From contig NZ_LMNW01000023.1 of assembly GCF_001423125.1 (NCBI RefSeq), positions 308,646 through 372,645 on the forward strand: a DNA stretch of 64,000 bases. The letters run 5' to 3'. Under the pieces are notes generated by a model, which made no database searches, had not been told where the DNA came from, and was given only the letters and a program-made list of their open reading frames with translations. The position numbers and the translations under genes were made by a program. Source of the DNA: Duganella sp. Leaf126 (GTDB lineage Bacteria; Pseudomonadota; Gammaproteobacteria; Burkholderiales; Burkholderiaceae_D). This document shows, in pieces, positions 20,593-30,145 of this stretch (its first letter is position 1; each line of letters opens with the position of its first letter).

Positions 20593-23136
20593 CTAGCGTG
20601 CGCCGGGCTTAAAATCCATCATCTTCATCGCCGCGGCCAGGCCGATGGCTGCCTTGGCATAGCCCTCCCACGGCGTGTTGCCGACGTCGAGCCGGGTGTG
20701 CACGGTGGCCACGGTCCAGTGGTCGCCGCCGTGCAAGTCTCCCAGCTCTTCCCAGCCGACCGGCACCGAAATCCCCAGTCCGGGCCGCGCGCGCACCGAC
20801 CAGGCGCAGGCCGTGGTCGCACCGCGACCGTTACGCAGGTAGTCGATGAAGATTTTCCCGACCCGGTTGGCCGGTCCGCTTTTGAGCACGAAGCGCTCGC
20901 CGATGTTGTGTGCCATGTGGGCCACGATGGCTTGCGAAAATGCCTTCACTTCATCCCAGCCATAGTGGGGGCGGATCGGCACCACCACGTGCAGGCCCTT
21001 GCCGCCGCTGGTTTTCAGAAAGGCTGGCAAGCCGAGGTGGTCGAGAAACGCCTTCATCAGCGTGGCCGCCTCCTGCACCTGCTGCCAGGCCACGCCCTTG
21101 CCCGGATCGAGGTCGAACACCATGCGGTTGGGCTTGTCGTACGAGCTGGCACTGGCGTTCTGCGTGTGCAGTTCCACCACGTTCCACTGGGCTGCCGACA
21201 GCAGGCCCTTTTGCGACGCCACTTCCAGCATCGGCGCGTGGCCGGGATCGAGCGACTGCGCCAGGCTTTTGATGCCGTCCATCTTGTCGGTCTCCGCATG
21301 CTTCTGGAAAAACAGCTCGCCACCGACGCCGGCCGGCGCGCGCACCAGCGACACGGGACGACCTTTCAGGTGCGGCAGCATCAGCGCGCCGACCAGCGCG
21401 TAATAGCGCACCAGGTCCATCTTGGTGGCGCCGCTGTGCTTGTCGATCACGCGGTCCGCGTGGGTCACTTTCAGTGCTGCGGGCAGCTTGCCCTGCACCA
21501 TCGGTTGCTTCTCCGTCACCGCCGGTTCCTCCTTCAGATGCGCAGGCCGCTCGCGCACGATGGACGACGCCTTTTTATCCTTGCGCAGCCCCTTGAACAC
21601 CGCGTGCCGGATCGAGCCGGCACTGGTCCATTCGCCGAACGCCACCTCCGCCACCAGCGCGGGCTTGAGCCAGTGCGCCTTGCGCGCGATCTCGCGGCTG
21701 GGCGCAAACGGACTGGTCGCGCTGGTCAGCTTGTCCATCTTCGCCTTCAGCGCGCGCAGCGCCTGGCCATCGAAACCGCTGCCGACATTGCCCGCGTAGC
21801 GCAGGGTGCCGTCGGCGTCGTAGGTGCCCAGCAGCAGCGAACCGAAACCGCTGCGCGCGCCTTGCGGATCGGTGTAGCCGCCGATGACGAATTCCTGGCG
21901 CTGGCCGCATTTGAGCTTGATCCAGCTGCCGCTGCGCCGGGACGTGTAGCCGGCATCGCGGCGCTTGCCGATGATGCCTTCCAGGCCCATGCTGCAGGCG
22001 GCGGCCACCATGTCTTCGGGCGCGGCCGCCAGTGCGGCACTGTAGCGCACCATGTCGCTCGGCCGCTGGGCCAGGACCGCTTCGAGCGCCGCCCGGCGCG
22101 CCTCGAGCGCCGTGTCGCGCAAATCGCGGCCGTCGAGGAACGGGGCGTCGAAGACGAAATAGACGATGTCGCCGGGCGCCTCGGCATCGAACGCATTCTG
22201 CAGCAGGCCGAAGTCGGGGCGCCCGGCCTCGTCGTGCACCACGATTTCGCCGTCGTACCAGCCCGTTGGCAGCTTCATGGCCGCCAGCGCCTTGTGCAGC
22301 GGTTGCAGCTTGTGGGTCCAGTCGTTGCCGTTGCGGGTGATCAGGCGGATGTCTTTGCCCTCGACCCGCGCCAGGATGCGGTAGCCGTCGAATTTGATCT
22401 CGAACAGCCAGGCGTCGGGATCCGAAGGCGGTGCGTCCACCAGTGTGGCCAGCTGCGGCGACAGCTTTTCCGGCAAGTCAGCCTTGGGCGGCGCTTTCGT
22501 GCTGAATGACGCTTTTGTCCCGGACCCCGGTTTTGCCTTCTTGGCCTCCGCCTTCCGGGCAGCTGGCGTCGGCTGGCCTGCGCCGGCCGGCATCGGCAGC
22601 GCCTTCACGCTGTCGGGCATTTCATCGATCACGCTGAATTCGGCGGCCGGGCGCGCGTAATCGTCCTTCTCCTTGATCAGCAGCCACGGCTCCTGCTTTT
22701 CACCCTTGCCGCGCATGCGCACCAGCACCCAGCGGCCGTGCATCTTGTGGCCGTGCATGGTGAACTTGAGGTTGCCGGCGGCCAGACCCTGGCGCGGATC
22801 GCCTTCCGGCTGCCAGCTGCCCTTGTCCCAGATGATCACCTTCCCTGCCCCGTACTGCTTGGCCGGGATCGTCCCCTCGAAGTCGTTGTACGAGATCGGA
22901 TGGTCTTCCACGTGCACGGCCATGCGCTTGTCATGGGTGTCGTAACTGGGCCCCTTGGGCACAGCCCAGCTCATCATGACGCCGTCGAGTTCCAGGCGGA
23001 AGTCGTAATGGAGGCGGCTGGCCCAGTGCTTCTGGATCACGAACGAGAGCTGCTCGCCGACGACGCCGCCATCGGCCGGTTCCGGCGTGACGCTGAAGTC
23101 GCGCTTGGACTGGTAGGTTTTGAGGGAAGAAGTCAT
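20593..23136 (-). CDS. ligD: Multifunctional DNA ligase D (PE-LIG-POL)
   Basis: An 847-aa LigD with three domains in the Pseudomonas-like order. Residues 1-190 are the 3'-phosphoesterase (HYDFRLEL, with its His and Asp). Residues about 215-530 are the ATP-dependent ligase, nucleophile K248 in FEIKFDGYR. Residues about 555-845 are the primase-polymerase (VFDLDPGKG, with the metal-binding D-x-D). A Pro/Ala/Lys linker joins PE and LIG. With Ku it repairs double-strand breaks without a sister template. ATG at 23136 gives the canonical start MTSSLKTYQSKRDF. All catalytic motifs look intact. Confidence 0.97.
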   Translation of the reverse strand: MTSSLKTYQSKRDFSVTPEPADGGVVGEQLSFVIQKHWASRLHYDFRLELDGVMMSWAVPKGPSYDTHDKRMAVHVEDHPISYNDFEGTIPAKQYGAGKVIIWDKGSWQPEGDPRQGLAAGNLKFTMHGHKMHGRWVLVRMRGKGEKQEPWLLIKEKDDYARPAAEFSVIDEMPDSVKALPMPAGAGQPTPAARKAEAKKAKPGSGTKASFSTKAPPKADLPEKLSPQLATLVDAPPSDPDAWLFEIKFDGYRILARVEGKDIRLITRNGNDWTHKLQPLHKALAAMKLPTGWYDGEIVVHDEAGRPDFGLLQNAFDAEAPGDIVYFVFDAPFLDGRDLRDTALEARRAALEAVLAQRPSDMVRYSAALAAAPEDMVAAACSMGLEGIIGKRRDAGYTSRRSGSWIKLKCGQRQEFVIGGYTDPQGARSGFGSLLLGTYDADGTLRYAGNVGSGFDGQALRALKAKMDKLTSATSPFAPSREIARKAHWLKPALVAEVAFGEWTSAGSIRHAVFKGLRKDKKASSIVRERPAHLKEEPAVTEKQPMVQGKLPAALKVTHADRVIDKHSGATKMDLVRYYALVGALMLPHLKGRPVSLVRAPAGVGGELFFQKHAETDKMDGIKSLAQSLDPGHAPMLEVASQKGLLSAAQWNVVELHTQNASASSYDKPNRMVFDLDPGKGVAWQQVQEAATLMKAFLDHLGLPAFLKTSGGKGLHVVVPIRPHYGWDEVKAFSQAIVAHMAHNIGERFVLKSGPANRVGKIFIDYLRNGRGATTACAWSVRARPGLGISVPVGWEELGDLHGGDHWTVATVHTRLDVGNTPWEGYAKAAIGLAAAMKMMDFKPGAR

Positions 23137-23293
23137 GGTGCCAGCGTAGGCGCGACGCGGCCGGCATTCCGTGCGATGGCGAACATGTAAGCGATTGTAA
23201 AGGCCGTCAACGACACCGGATCGGGCCGCGTTTTACGCTCAGAGACACGGGAATGGTCCCGGGCCCTATCAAACGAAACGAGGAAACTTCATC

Positions 23294-23650
23294 ATGAAAA
23301 AAATTATCGCTACCGTGATCGCAGGCCTGTTCGCTACCGCAGCTTTCGCCCAGACCCCTGCCACCGCACCTGCAACGCCAGCGGCAGCTGCAACGGTCAA
23401 GGCCGAAGCCAAGGAAGCCAAGGCTGATGCCAAAGCCAACGCCAAGGAAACCAAGGCCCACATCAAGGCCGATGCCAAGGCAGCCAAGGCAGAAGCCGAA
23501 GCCAACAAGGACGTCGCCGTAGCCCAGGCCGATGCCAAAGCCGACAAGGCTGAAGCGAAAGCCAAAGCGCACAAAACCAAGGCCAAGGCCCATGAAAAAG
23601 CGGCCAAGACCGAAGCTGCCGACACCACTGCTGCAACGCCGGCCAAGTAA
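23294..23650 (+). CDS. Small secreted Ala/Lys-rich protein
   Basis: A 118-aa protein with a clear signal peptide (KKIIATVIAGLFATAAFAQ). The mature part is almost only Ala, Lys, Glu, Asp and Thr in short repeats such as KAEAKEAKADAKANAKE, predicted to form one long amphipathic or charged helix. It resembles histone H1-like or LEA-like sequences in composition. GAGGAAAC precedes the ATG and a strong terminator follows, so it is a single-gene unit. I do not recognise a family with known function; possibilities include an envelope stress or desiccation protein. The real expression signals argue against a spurious frame. Confidence 0.75.
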   Translation: MKKIIATVIAGLFATAAFAQTPATAPATPAAAATVKAEAKEAKADAKANAKETKAHIKADAKAAKAEAEANKDVAVAQADAKADKAEAKAKAHKTKAKAHEKAAKTEAADTTAATPAK

Positions 23651-23670
23651 TCGCCCACCGCTTCACGAAA

Positions 23671-23699
23671 AACGCCACCTGTCGGGTGGCGTTTTTTTT
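23671..23699. terminator. Bidirectional rho-independent terminator
   Basis: Stem AACGCCACC / GGTGGCGTT around a short loop, followed by eight T on the plus strand and preceded by five A, so T on the minus strand. It serves the Ala/Lys-rich gene and the convergent DUF6765-like gene ending at 23719. Confidence 0.92.
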
Positions 23700-23718
23700 C
23701 AGCCTGCGACCGGCGCCG

Positions 23719-25230
23719 TCATACTGCCTTGGCTGCAAACAGCGCGGACAGGTCTCCCTTGAGCGCGCTGGTCTGCTGCGACCACGACCCGTTGAAGCGG
23801 TAGATGCCTTGCTGCGACAGGTAGTGACTGACGAAATGGAAATGGTAGTCGGCAGCGATCTGGAAAAGGTAGAGGTCGCTGTACACGTTGATGTAGCTGA
23901 TGCCGAAGCGGTCCGAGTGATCGGTTTTCCTGACGACGCCAGCGAGCACGGTGCGTGGATCGGGTTCGACATTGGCATCGGGCAGATCGGCAGGCAGATC
24001 GCCGAACGCCGTCTGCCAGGCCCGGGCCGAATGGCCGCGTGCGGGATCGCGACGCTCGAGATCGAACGGCTCTTCGATCGCCTTGACCGCCTTTTGCAGG
24101 CCGGCGTCGAACTGCGCGTCGAGCGCCAGCTGCCCCTTGCCGGCAGCCTGGGAAAACATGCTGACCAGCTCAATCCAGGCGGCGCGGAATTCGCGTGGAT
24201 TGTCGCGCTCGAGCGGCGGCTGGGCCGGGTTCGCCCAGCATGGCTTGTAGCGGAACTTGACGAAGCTGAAATCGGGCAAATGCCCCATCCAGCCGTGGCC
24301 CAGGTACGACGTGCCGTTCGGCGCCGCCTCGAGATTGGCGCTGATACCCTGCACCGGGCCGGTGCCGACGATGCCGCCGATGAAGCTCAGCACTTCCCTG
24401 TGCTCGCCCACGAAAGCGCTCACGCCACTGAGCACGCGGTTGCGCCAGCCTGCCGTGCCGTCGTTGTAGTCGATCCCCTGGCGGCCGTAACCCTGCTTGA
24501 GCGGGCTCCACGACGACGGATCGTAGTCGACATCCCAATAGGTATTGAGGACGCTGTTGAGCCCGTTAAAATCCTGGTGCGCCCAGGTATCGGCAATCAC
24601 GTGGGCGCGCAGCCCCAGCAGGATCAGGCGCAGGCGGCGCAGATTGTCCTCGCGCTGATGGTCGAGGATGTCGCGGCCGCCCGCCGCATGGTCGAGGATG
24701 GCGACCAGCCGGGATTCGTCGGTAGCGCAGCGGATGGTATCGACGATCAGCTCGCGCGACAGCGCACTCTGGGGCCGGTTCAACATTTTGCCGTAATTAA
24801 AATCGGGAACGCGGGACGCCTGGTACGCCGCCACGGCCGCCAGCCCGGCGTTGGTATCGCGCTGGCAAAATCCCGGCAGCGCGGCAGCAACCGCCTTGCC
24901 GTGCACGGCCTCATGGCTGGGCGTTTCGGCCGGCGCTTCGTAATTACCGGGCGGGAAGTGAAACGAACACCACAAGCCGTCCTCGGGCGCCACGGCCATG
25001 CCGGCTTTGCTGTACTGCACCGTGTAGCGGGGATTTTCAACGATGGCGGCCACCCGGAAGTTGTCGGTGGGGGCCGTGTCATGCACGAGGGCCCAGTAGG
25101 CCGCATATTCGTTCTCGTTGAAGAAGTCGACGAAATTGGCCGCCTTGGCGATCAGGGTGGCGTCATTGGTCGCGAATCCGCCCTGGCGGGCGGCGTAATA
25201 CGTGCCGTAGTAATGAAAATCCTGGTCCAT
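23719..25230 (-). CDS. DUF6765-like protein (putative zinc phospholipase-like fold)
   Basis: The ATG at 25230 (MDQDFHYYGTYYAAR) follows AAAGGACG and gives 503 aa; an earlier ATG at 25290 adds 20 unlikely residues. The opening with DFHYYGTY and the segment GLRAHVIADTWAHQDFNGLN are what I recall of DUF6765 proteins. The His/Asp-rich HxxADTWAHQDF pattern is like zinc-binding helices of phospholipase C/S1-P1 nucleases. No signal peptide is seen. It stands alone between a terminator and the efflux operon. Function unknown; the family label is moderately sure. Confidence 0.65.
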   Translation of the reverse strand: MDQDFHYYGTYYAARQGGFATNDATLIAKAANFVDFFNENEYAAYWALVHDTAPTDNFRVAAIVENPRYTVQYSKAGMAVAPEDGLWCSFHFPPGNYEAPAETPSHEAVHGKAVAAALPGFCQRDTNAGLAAVAAYQASRVPDFNYGKMLNRPQSALSRELIVDTIRCATDESRLVAILDHAAGGRDILDHQREDNLRRLRLILLGLRAHVIADTWAHQDFNGLNSVLNTYWDVDYDPSSWSPLKQGYGRQGIDYNDGTAGWRNRVLSGVSAFVGEHREVLSFIGGIVGTGPVQGISANLEAAPNGTSYLGHGWMGHLPDFSFVKFRYKPCWANPAQPPLERDNPREFRAAWIELVSMFSQAAGKGQLALDAQFDAGLQKAVKAIEEPFDLERRDPARGHSARAWQTAFGDLPADLPDANVEPDPRTVLAGVVRKTDHSDRFGISYINVYSDLYLFQIAADYHFHFVSHYLSQQGIYRFNGSWSQQTSALKGDLSALFAAKAV

Positions 25231-25432
25231 CGTGCGTCCTTTGAAAAAATGGTGGATGTCGCTCGCGTGACTATTGGTCACGCAGGCCATTTTATCTGTC
25301 GCCGCACGGAAATGTTTCTACATGGATATAGTTTTGACCGATATTTTTAACAGTTGGTCGTATTCATGCAACAGGGCGCAGGCCGGCGCTCCGCCGTCCA
25401 AACGATGGCGGGGCGCCGGAAAGGTGACGCCA

Positions 25433-26944
25433 TTACTGCAAGTTTGCCACCGTGTCGCCGGCAACATCGCTGCCCCAGCCACCGCCGAGCGCCCGGATCA
25501 GCGCCACCGTGGTCACGGCCCGGGTGCCGCGCAGCTGGACTGCGCTGCGTTCGACCGCGGCCAGGTTGCGCTGCGCGTCAAGCAGGTCGATATAGCTGGA
25601 CCGGCCTGCCGCGTACAGTTTCTGCGCCAGGTCGGCCGAGCGCCGCGCCGATACCAGCGCGGCATCGATCTGCGCGGTCTGCCCGGCCAGGATGCGCAAA
25701 CCGGCCAGGTTGTCTTCGACTTCGGCAAACGCCACCAGCACGCTCTGGCGGTAGGCGCCCACCGACTCTTCCAGCGCCGCTTCGCTGCGCGCGATATTGG
25801 CCTGGTTGCGACCGCCGTCGATCAGCGGCATCGACATCAACGCGCCGAGCAGCCAGGAACGGCTGCTCCACTGGAACACGTTGGAGAACGTCTCGGCAGC
25901 CGAACCGCCGCCGCTGGCGTTGAGCGTCAGCGCCGGGAACATGGCCGAACGGGCCACGCCGATGCGGGCGTTGGCCGCTTCCATGGTGCGCTGGGCAGCG
26001 GCGATGTCGGGACGGCGCTCGAGCAGCGACGACGGCAGGCCGGCCGGGATTACCGGCAGCAGCGCGCTGTCGAGCAAGGGGCTGGCGCCGGCACTGTAGC
26101 TGGCAGCCGGTTTGCCCAGCAGGACGGCCAGCGCATGTTCGGCTGCCACGCGCTGCTGCTGCAGGCCGATCGCTTCGGCGCGCGCGGTCGCCAGTTCGGT
26201 CTTGGCGCGTGACAGGTCGAATTCGCCGATGTCGCCGAGGTCGAAGCGGCGCTGGTTGACCTTGACATCCTCTTCGCGCGTCTGCACGGTGCGCGCCAGC
26301 GTTTCCAGCTCGGCGTCGGTGGCGCGCAGCCGGAAATAGGTCTGCGCCACGTCGGCCTGCACCGACAGCAGCACCGAGCGGTAAGTCGCTTCGACCGAGG
26401 CGGCGTCGTTGCGGGCCGCCGCCACGTTGGACGCCACGCGGCCGAACAGATCGACCTCGTAACTGGCCGACAGGCCGGCATTGTAGGCGTTAGCGGGACG
26501 GACCGGCGTGCCGTCGGGCAGGCCCAGCGACGGTGTCGATGCGCGCTGGCGCTGGGCGCCCAGGTTGGCGCCCACCTGCGGCACGCGGTCCGCCTCGGCC
26601 ACGCCGGCCAGGGCGCGCGCCTGCTTGACGCGGGCGGCGGCCACGGCCAGGTTGGCATTGGCGCGGGTGGCTTCGGCGATCAGTTCATTCAAGGCCGGGT
26701 CGTTGAATGCCAGCCACCACTGGCCGCGCGGCTGCGCTTCGGCCGCCTGCGCCGGTTTCCAGGTGCTGCCGTCGGCAGCGGTTTGCACGCGGACGGTCAG
26801 GTCCGGCAGCGGCGCCTGCGCCTCCTTGAAGGCGGCCGGCACCTCGATGGCCGGTTGCCGGAACTCGGGCGCGGCGCAGGCGGTCATCAGCAGTGCTGCC
26901 AGTACCGGTGCGACGCCTTGGGCGATCATGTGCAGCTTGTTCAT
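25433..26944 (-). CDS. RND efflux outer membrane lipoprotein (OprM/OprN, NodT family)
   Basis: A 503-aa TolC-like outer membrane channel. The N-terminus has a lipobox (ALLMTACAAP, Cys23) for lipidation. The rest shows the two outer-membrane-efflux repeats, with conserved segments such as NARIGVARSAMFPALTLNAS and SLLERRPDIAAAQ. It begins 1 bp after the RND pump stop and completes the tripartite adaptor-pump-channel operon. Length and layout are normal for OprN-type proteins. Confidence 0.93.
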   Translation of the reverse strand: MNKLHMIAQGVAPVLAALLMTACAAPEFRQPAIEVPAAFKEAQAPLPDLTVRVQTAADGSTWKPAQAAEAQPRGQWWLAFNDPALNELIAEATRANANLAVAAARVKQARALAGVAEADRVPQVGANLGAQRQRASTPSLGLPDGTPVRPANAYNAGLSASYEVDLFGRVASNVAAARNDAASVEATYRSVLLSVQADVAQTYFRLRATDAELETLARTVQTREEDVKVNQRRFDLGDIGEFDLSRAKTELATARAEAIGLQQQRVAAEHALAVLLGKPAASYSAGASPLLDSALLPVIPAGLPSSLLERRPDIAAAQRTMEAANARIGVARSAMFPALTLNASGGGSAAETFSNVFQWSSRSWLLGALMSMPLIDGGRNQANIARSEAALEESVGAYRQSVLVAFAEVEDNLAGLRILAGQTAQIDAALVSARRSADLAQKLYAAGRSSYIDLLDAQRNLAAVERSAVQLRGTRAVTTVALIRALGGGWGSDVAGDTVANLQ

Positions 26945-26945
26945 A

Positions 26946-29900
26946 TCAGTGGGTTCCTTCCAGAGTTGGTGCGGTGGCGGCGGACTGGCCGGCCGCCACG
27001 GTTTTCCTGCCTTCCAGCCTGACCGACAGATTGCGCAGCAGGACGTAGAACACGGGCGTCAGGAACAGGCCGAAGAAGGTCACGCCCAGCATGCCGGCAA
27101 ATACCGCCACGCCCATCGCATGACGCATCTCCGAACCGGCGCCGCTCGAGAACACCAGCGGCAGCACGCCCATGATGAAAGCGATCGACGTCATCAGGAT
27201 CGGACGCAGACGCAGACGGCAGGCTTCCAGTGCTGCCTGGACGATGGTGCGGCCGTGCAATTCCAGCTCGCGGGCAAATTCCACGATCAGGATCGCGTTC
27301 TTCGACGCCAGTCCCACCAGCACGAACAGCGCGATCTGGGTGAAGACGTTGTTGTCGCCGGCGGTGAGCTTGACGCCGATCAGCGCGCACAGGATCGACA
27401 TCGGCACGATCAGGATCACCGCCAGCGGCAGGGTCCAGCTTTCGTACTGGGCGGCCAGCACCAGGAACACCAGCAGCACGCACAGTGGGAACACGTACAT
27501 CATGGTGTTACCGGACAGGATGTCCTGGTAGACCAGTTCCGTCCATTCGTAGCCGATCCCCTTTGGCAGCACTTCCTCGACGATTTTCGTCATCTCGGCC
27601 TGGGCCTCGCCCGACGAGACGCCGGGGGCCGGCGCACCATTGACTTCGGCGGCGACAAAGGCGTTATAGCGCTGCACGCGGTCCGGGCCATAGCTGTCCT
27701 TCACCCGCATCAGCGACGACAGCGGAATCATTTCGCCACGGTCGTTGCGCACCTTGAGCTGTCCCATGTCCTCGGCGTGCGAGCGGAACTGCTGGTCGGC
27801 CTGGACCCGCACCTGGTAGGTGCGGCCGAACTGGTTGAAGTCGTTCACGTACAGCGAGCCGAGGTTGATCTGCAAGGTCTGGTAGATCGTGTTGAGCGGC
27901 ACGCCGAGCTGCTTGGCCTTGACGCGGTCGATATCGGCAAACAGCTGCGGCACGTTGATCTGGTAGCTCGAGAACACGCCGGCCAGCTTGGGATTGGTCG
28001 CCGCCTTGGCCTGCACCGCCTGCACTGCCTTGTACAGCGCGTCGTAACCGAGGTTGTCGCGGTCTTCGATCATCAGCTTGAAGCCGCCGGTGGTACCGAG
28101 GCCGTTGACCGGCGGTGGCGGCAGCACCATCACGAAGGCGCCTTCGATGGCGCCCATGCGCTTGTTGATCTCGCCGGCGATGGCTTCGGCCGACTGGTCC
28201 TTGCCGGTCCGCTGGTGGAAGTCGGACAGGCCGACGAACACGATGCCGGCGTTCGGCGCATTGGTGAAGCCGTTGATCGACAGGCCGGGGAAGGCGATCG
28301 AGTTGGCCACGCCCGGAATGTCCTTGGCGATGTCCGACATCTTGCGGATCACGGCGTCGGTGCGGTCGAGCGAGGCGGCGTCGGGCAGCTGCGCAAAGCC
28401 GATCAGGTACTGCTTGTCCTGCGCCGGCACGAAGCCCGGCGGCACCACCTTGAACATGAAGCCGGCCGCCACGGCGAGCACCGCGTACACCACCAGCGAA
28501 GCGCCCTTGCGTTTCAGCACGCCGGTCACGCCGCTTTCGTAGCTGTGCGAGGCGCGGTTGAAGAAGCGGTTGAACCAGCCGAAGAAACCGCCGAAGACCT
28601 TGTCCATGCCACGCGTGACGATGTCTTTCGGTGCGTCGTGCGGTTTGAGCAGCGCGGCAGCGAGGGCCGGCGCCAGGGTCAGCGAGCTGAATGCCGAAAT
28701 CACGGTGGAGATGGCAATCGTCAGCGCGAACTGCTTGTAGAACTGGCCGGACAGGCCGGAGACAAAGGCGATCGGCACGAACACGGCGCACAGCACCAGC
28801 GCGATCGCGATGATCGGACCACTGACCTCTTTCATGGCCTGGATGGTGGCGTCGCGCGGCGACAGGCCGTCGTGGATGTTGCGTTCGACGTTTTCCACCA
28901 CCACGATGGCGTCATCGACCACGATGCCGATCGCCAGCACCAGGCCGAACAGCGACAGCGTGTTGATCGAAAAGCCGAAGGCCAGCATCACGGCAAAGGT
29001 ACCGACCACCGACACCGGTACGGCCAGTAGCGGAATGATGGACGCGCGCCAGGTTTGCAGGAAGATGATCACCACCAGCGCCACCAGCACGATCGCTTCG
29101 ACCAGAGTATGGATCACCGAGCGGATCGACTCGCGCACGAACTGGGTCGGGTCATAGACGATGTCGTAGGCGACACCTTCCGGGAAGTCCTTCGACAGGC
29201 GCTCCATGGTGGCGCGCACGTCGGCCGACAGCTGCAGCGCGTTGGCGTTCGGTGCTTCGAAGATCGGGATCGCGGCAGCGGACTTGTTGTTCAGCAGCGA
29301 GCGCAGCGCGTACGAGTTCGAGCCCATTTCCAGGCGCGCCACGTCCTTGAGCAGCGTGACGCCGCCATCGGCATTGGTCTTGACCACGATGTTGCCGAAC
29401 TCTTCTTCGCTCTGCAGCCGGCCCTGGGTATTGACGGTGAGCTGGAAGTCGGCGCCCTTGCTCGGGCCCTGGCCGATCACGCCGGCGGCGACCTGCACGT
29501 TCTGCTCGCGGATCGCATCGACGATGTCGCCCGCGGTCAGGCCGCGCGCCGCCACTTTCTGCGGATCGAGCCAGACGCGCATCGCATAGTCGCCGGAACC
29601 GAACAGCTGCACCTCGCCCATGCCGGGCAGGCGCGCCAGCTGGTCCTTGACGTTCAGTACTGCGTAGTTACGCAGGTACAGGTCGTCGTAGCGGCCATTG
29701 GGCGAGGACAGGTGGACCACCATGGTCAGATTGGGCGACGACTTGACGGTCGTCACACCGATCTGGCGCACCTCTTCGGGCAGGCGCGGCAACGCGCGCT
29801 GGACGCGGTTCTGCACCTGCGTTTCGGCCTGCTCGACGTTGGTGCCGATCTTGAAGGTGACGGTCAGCGCCAGCGCGCCGTCGGACGTGTTTTGCGAGGA

Positions 29901-30140
29901 CATGTACAGCATGTTCTCGACGCCGTTGATCTGCTCTTCCAGTGGCGCGGCCACGGTTTCGGCGATGATCTTCGGGTTCGCGCCCGGGTACTGGGCGCGC
30001 ACCACCACCGACGGCGGCACCACGTCCGGGTACTCGGAAATCGGCAGCTTGAAGATGGCGATCAGGCCGGCCACAAAAATGATGATCGACAGCACGGCCG
30101 AGAAAATCGGCTTGTCGACAAAAAATCGTGAGATGTTCAT
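26946..30140 (-). CDS. RND multidrug efflux permease (MexF-like, HAE1 family)
   Basis: A 1064-aa inner membrane proton/drug antiporter with two repeats of one TM, a large periplasmic loop and five further TMs. The opening MNISRFFVDKPIFSAVLSI, the segment EYPDVVPPSVVVRAQYPGANP and the TM4 proton-relay pair in GIVVDDAIVVVENVERN are intact. The match to MexF is closer than to AcrB or MexB (for example the PEYPDVVPPSV and GPIIAIALVLCAVFVPIAF regions). Substrates of MexEF-OprN include chloramphenicol and quinolones; here they are unknown. It lies 5 bp after the adaptor gene. Confidence 0.96.
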   Translation of the reverse strand: MNISRFFVDKPIFSAVLSIIIFVAGLIAIFKLPISEYPDVVPPSVVVRAQYPGANPKIIAETVAAPLEEQINGVENMLYMSSQNTSDGALALTVTFKIGTNVEQAETQVQNRVQRALPRLPEEVRQIGVTTVKSSPNLTMVVHLSSPNGRYDDLYLRNYAVLNVKDQLARLPGMGEVQLFGSGDYAMRVWLDPQKVAARGLTAGDIVDAIREQNVQVAAGVIGQGPSKGADFQLTVNTQGRLQSEEEFGNIVVKTNADGGVTLLKDVARLEMGSNSYALRSLLNNKSAAAIPIFEAPNANALQLSADVRATMERLSKDFPEGVAYDIVYDPTQFVRESIRSVIHTLVEAIVLVALVVIIFLQTWRASIIPLLAVPVSVVGTFAVMLAFGFSINTLSLFGLVLAIGIVVDDAIVVVENVERNIHDGLSPRDATIQAMKEVSGPIIAIALVLCAVFVPIAFVSGLSGQFYKQFALTIAISTVISAFSSLTLAPALAAALLKPHDAPKDIVTRGMDKVFGGFFGWFNRFFNRASHSYESGVTGVLKRKGASLVVYAVLAVAAGFMFKVVPPGFVPAQDKQYLIGFAQLPDAASLDRTDAVIRKMSDIAKDIPGVANSIAFPGLSINGFTNAPNAGIVFVGLSDFHQRTGKDQSAEAIAGEINKRMGAIEGAFVMVLPPPPVNGLGTTGGFKLMIEDRDNLGYDALYKAVQAVQAKAATNPKLAGVFSSYQINVPQLFADIDRVKAKQLGVPLNTIYQTLQINLGSLYVNDFNQFGRTYQVRVQADQQFRSHAEDMGQLKVRNDRGEMIPLSSLMRVKDSYGPDRVQRYNAFVAAEVNGAPAPGVSSGEAQAEMTKIVEEVLPKGIGYEWTELVYQDILSGNTMMYVFPLCVLLVFLVLAAQYESWTLPLAVILIVPMSILCALIGVKLTAGDNNVFTQIALFVLVGLASKNAILIVEFARELELHGRTIVQAALEACRLRLRPILMTSIAFIMGVLPLVFSSGAGSEMRHAMGVAVFAGMLGVTFFGLFLTPVFYVLLRNLSVRLEGRKTVAAGQSAATAPTLEGTH

Positions 30141-30145
30141 TGTAA

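Noticed and set aside
20593..23650. LigD, Ku and the Ala/Lys-rich protein considered as one chromatin-repair system
   Set aside because: The Ala/Lys-rich protein has a clear signal peptide, so it is exported and cannot act with cytoplasmic NHEJ proteins.
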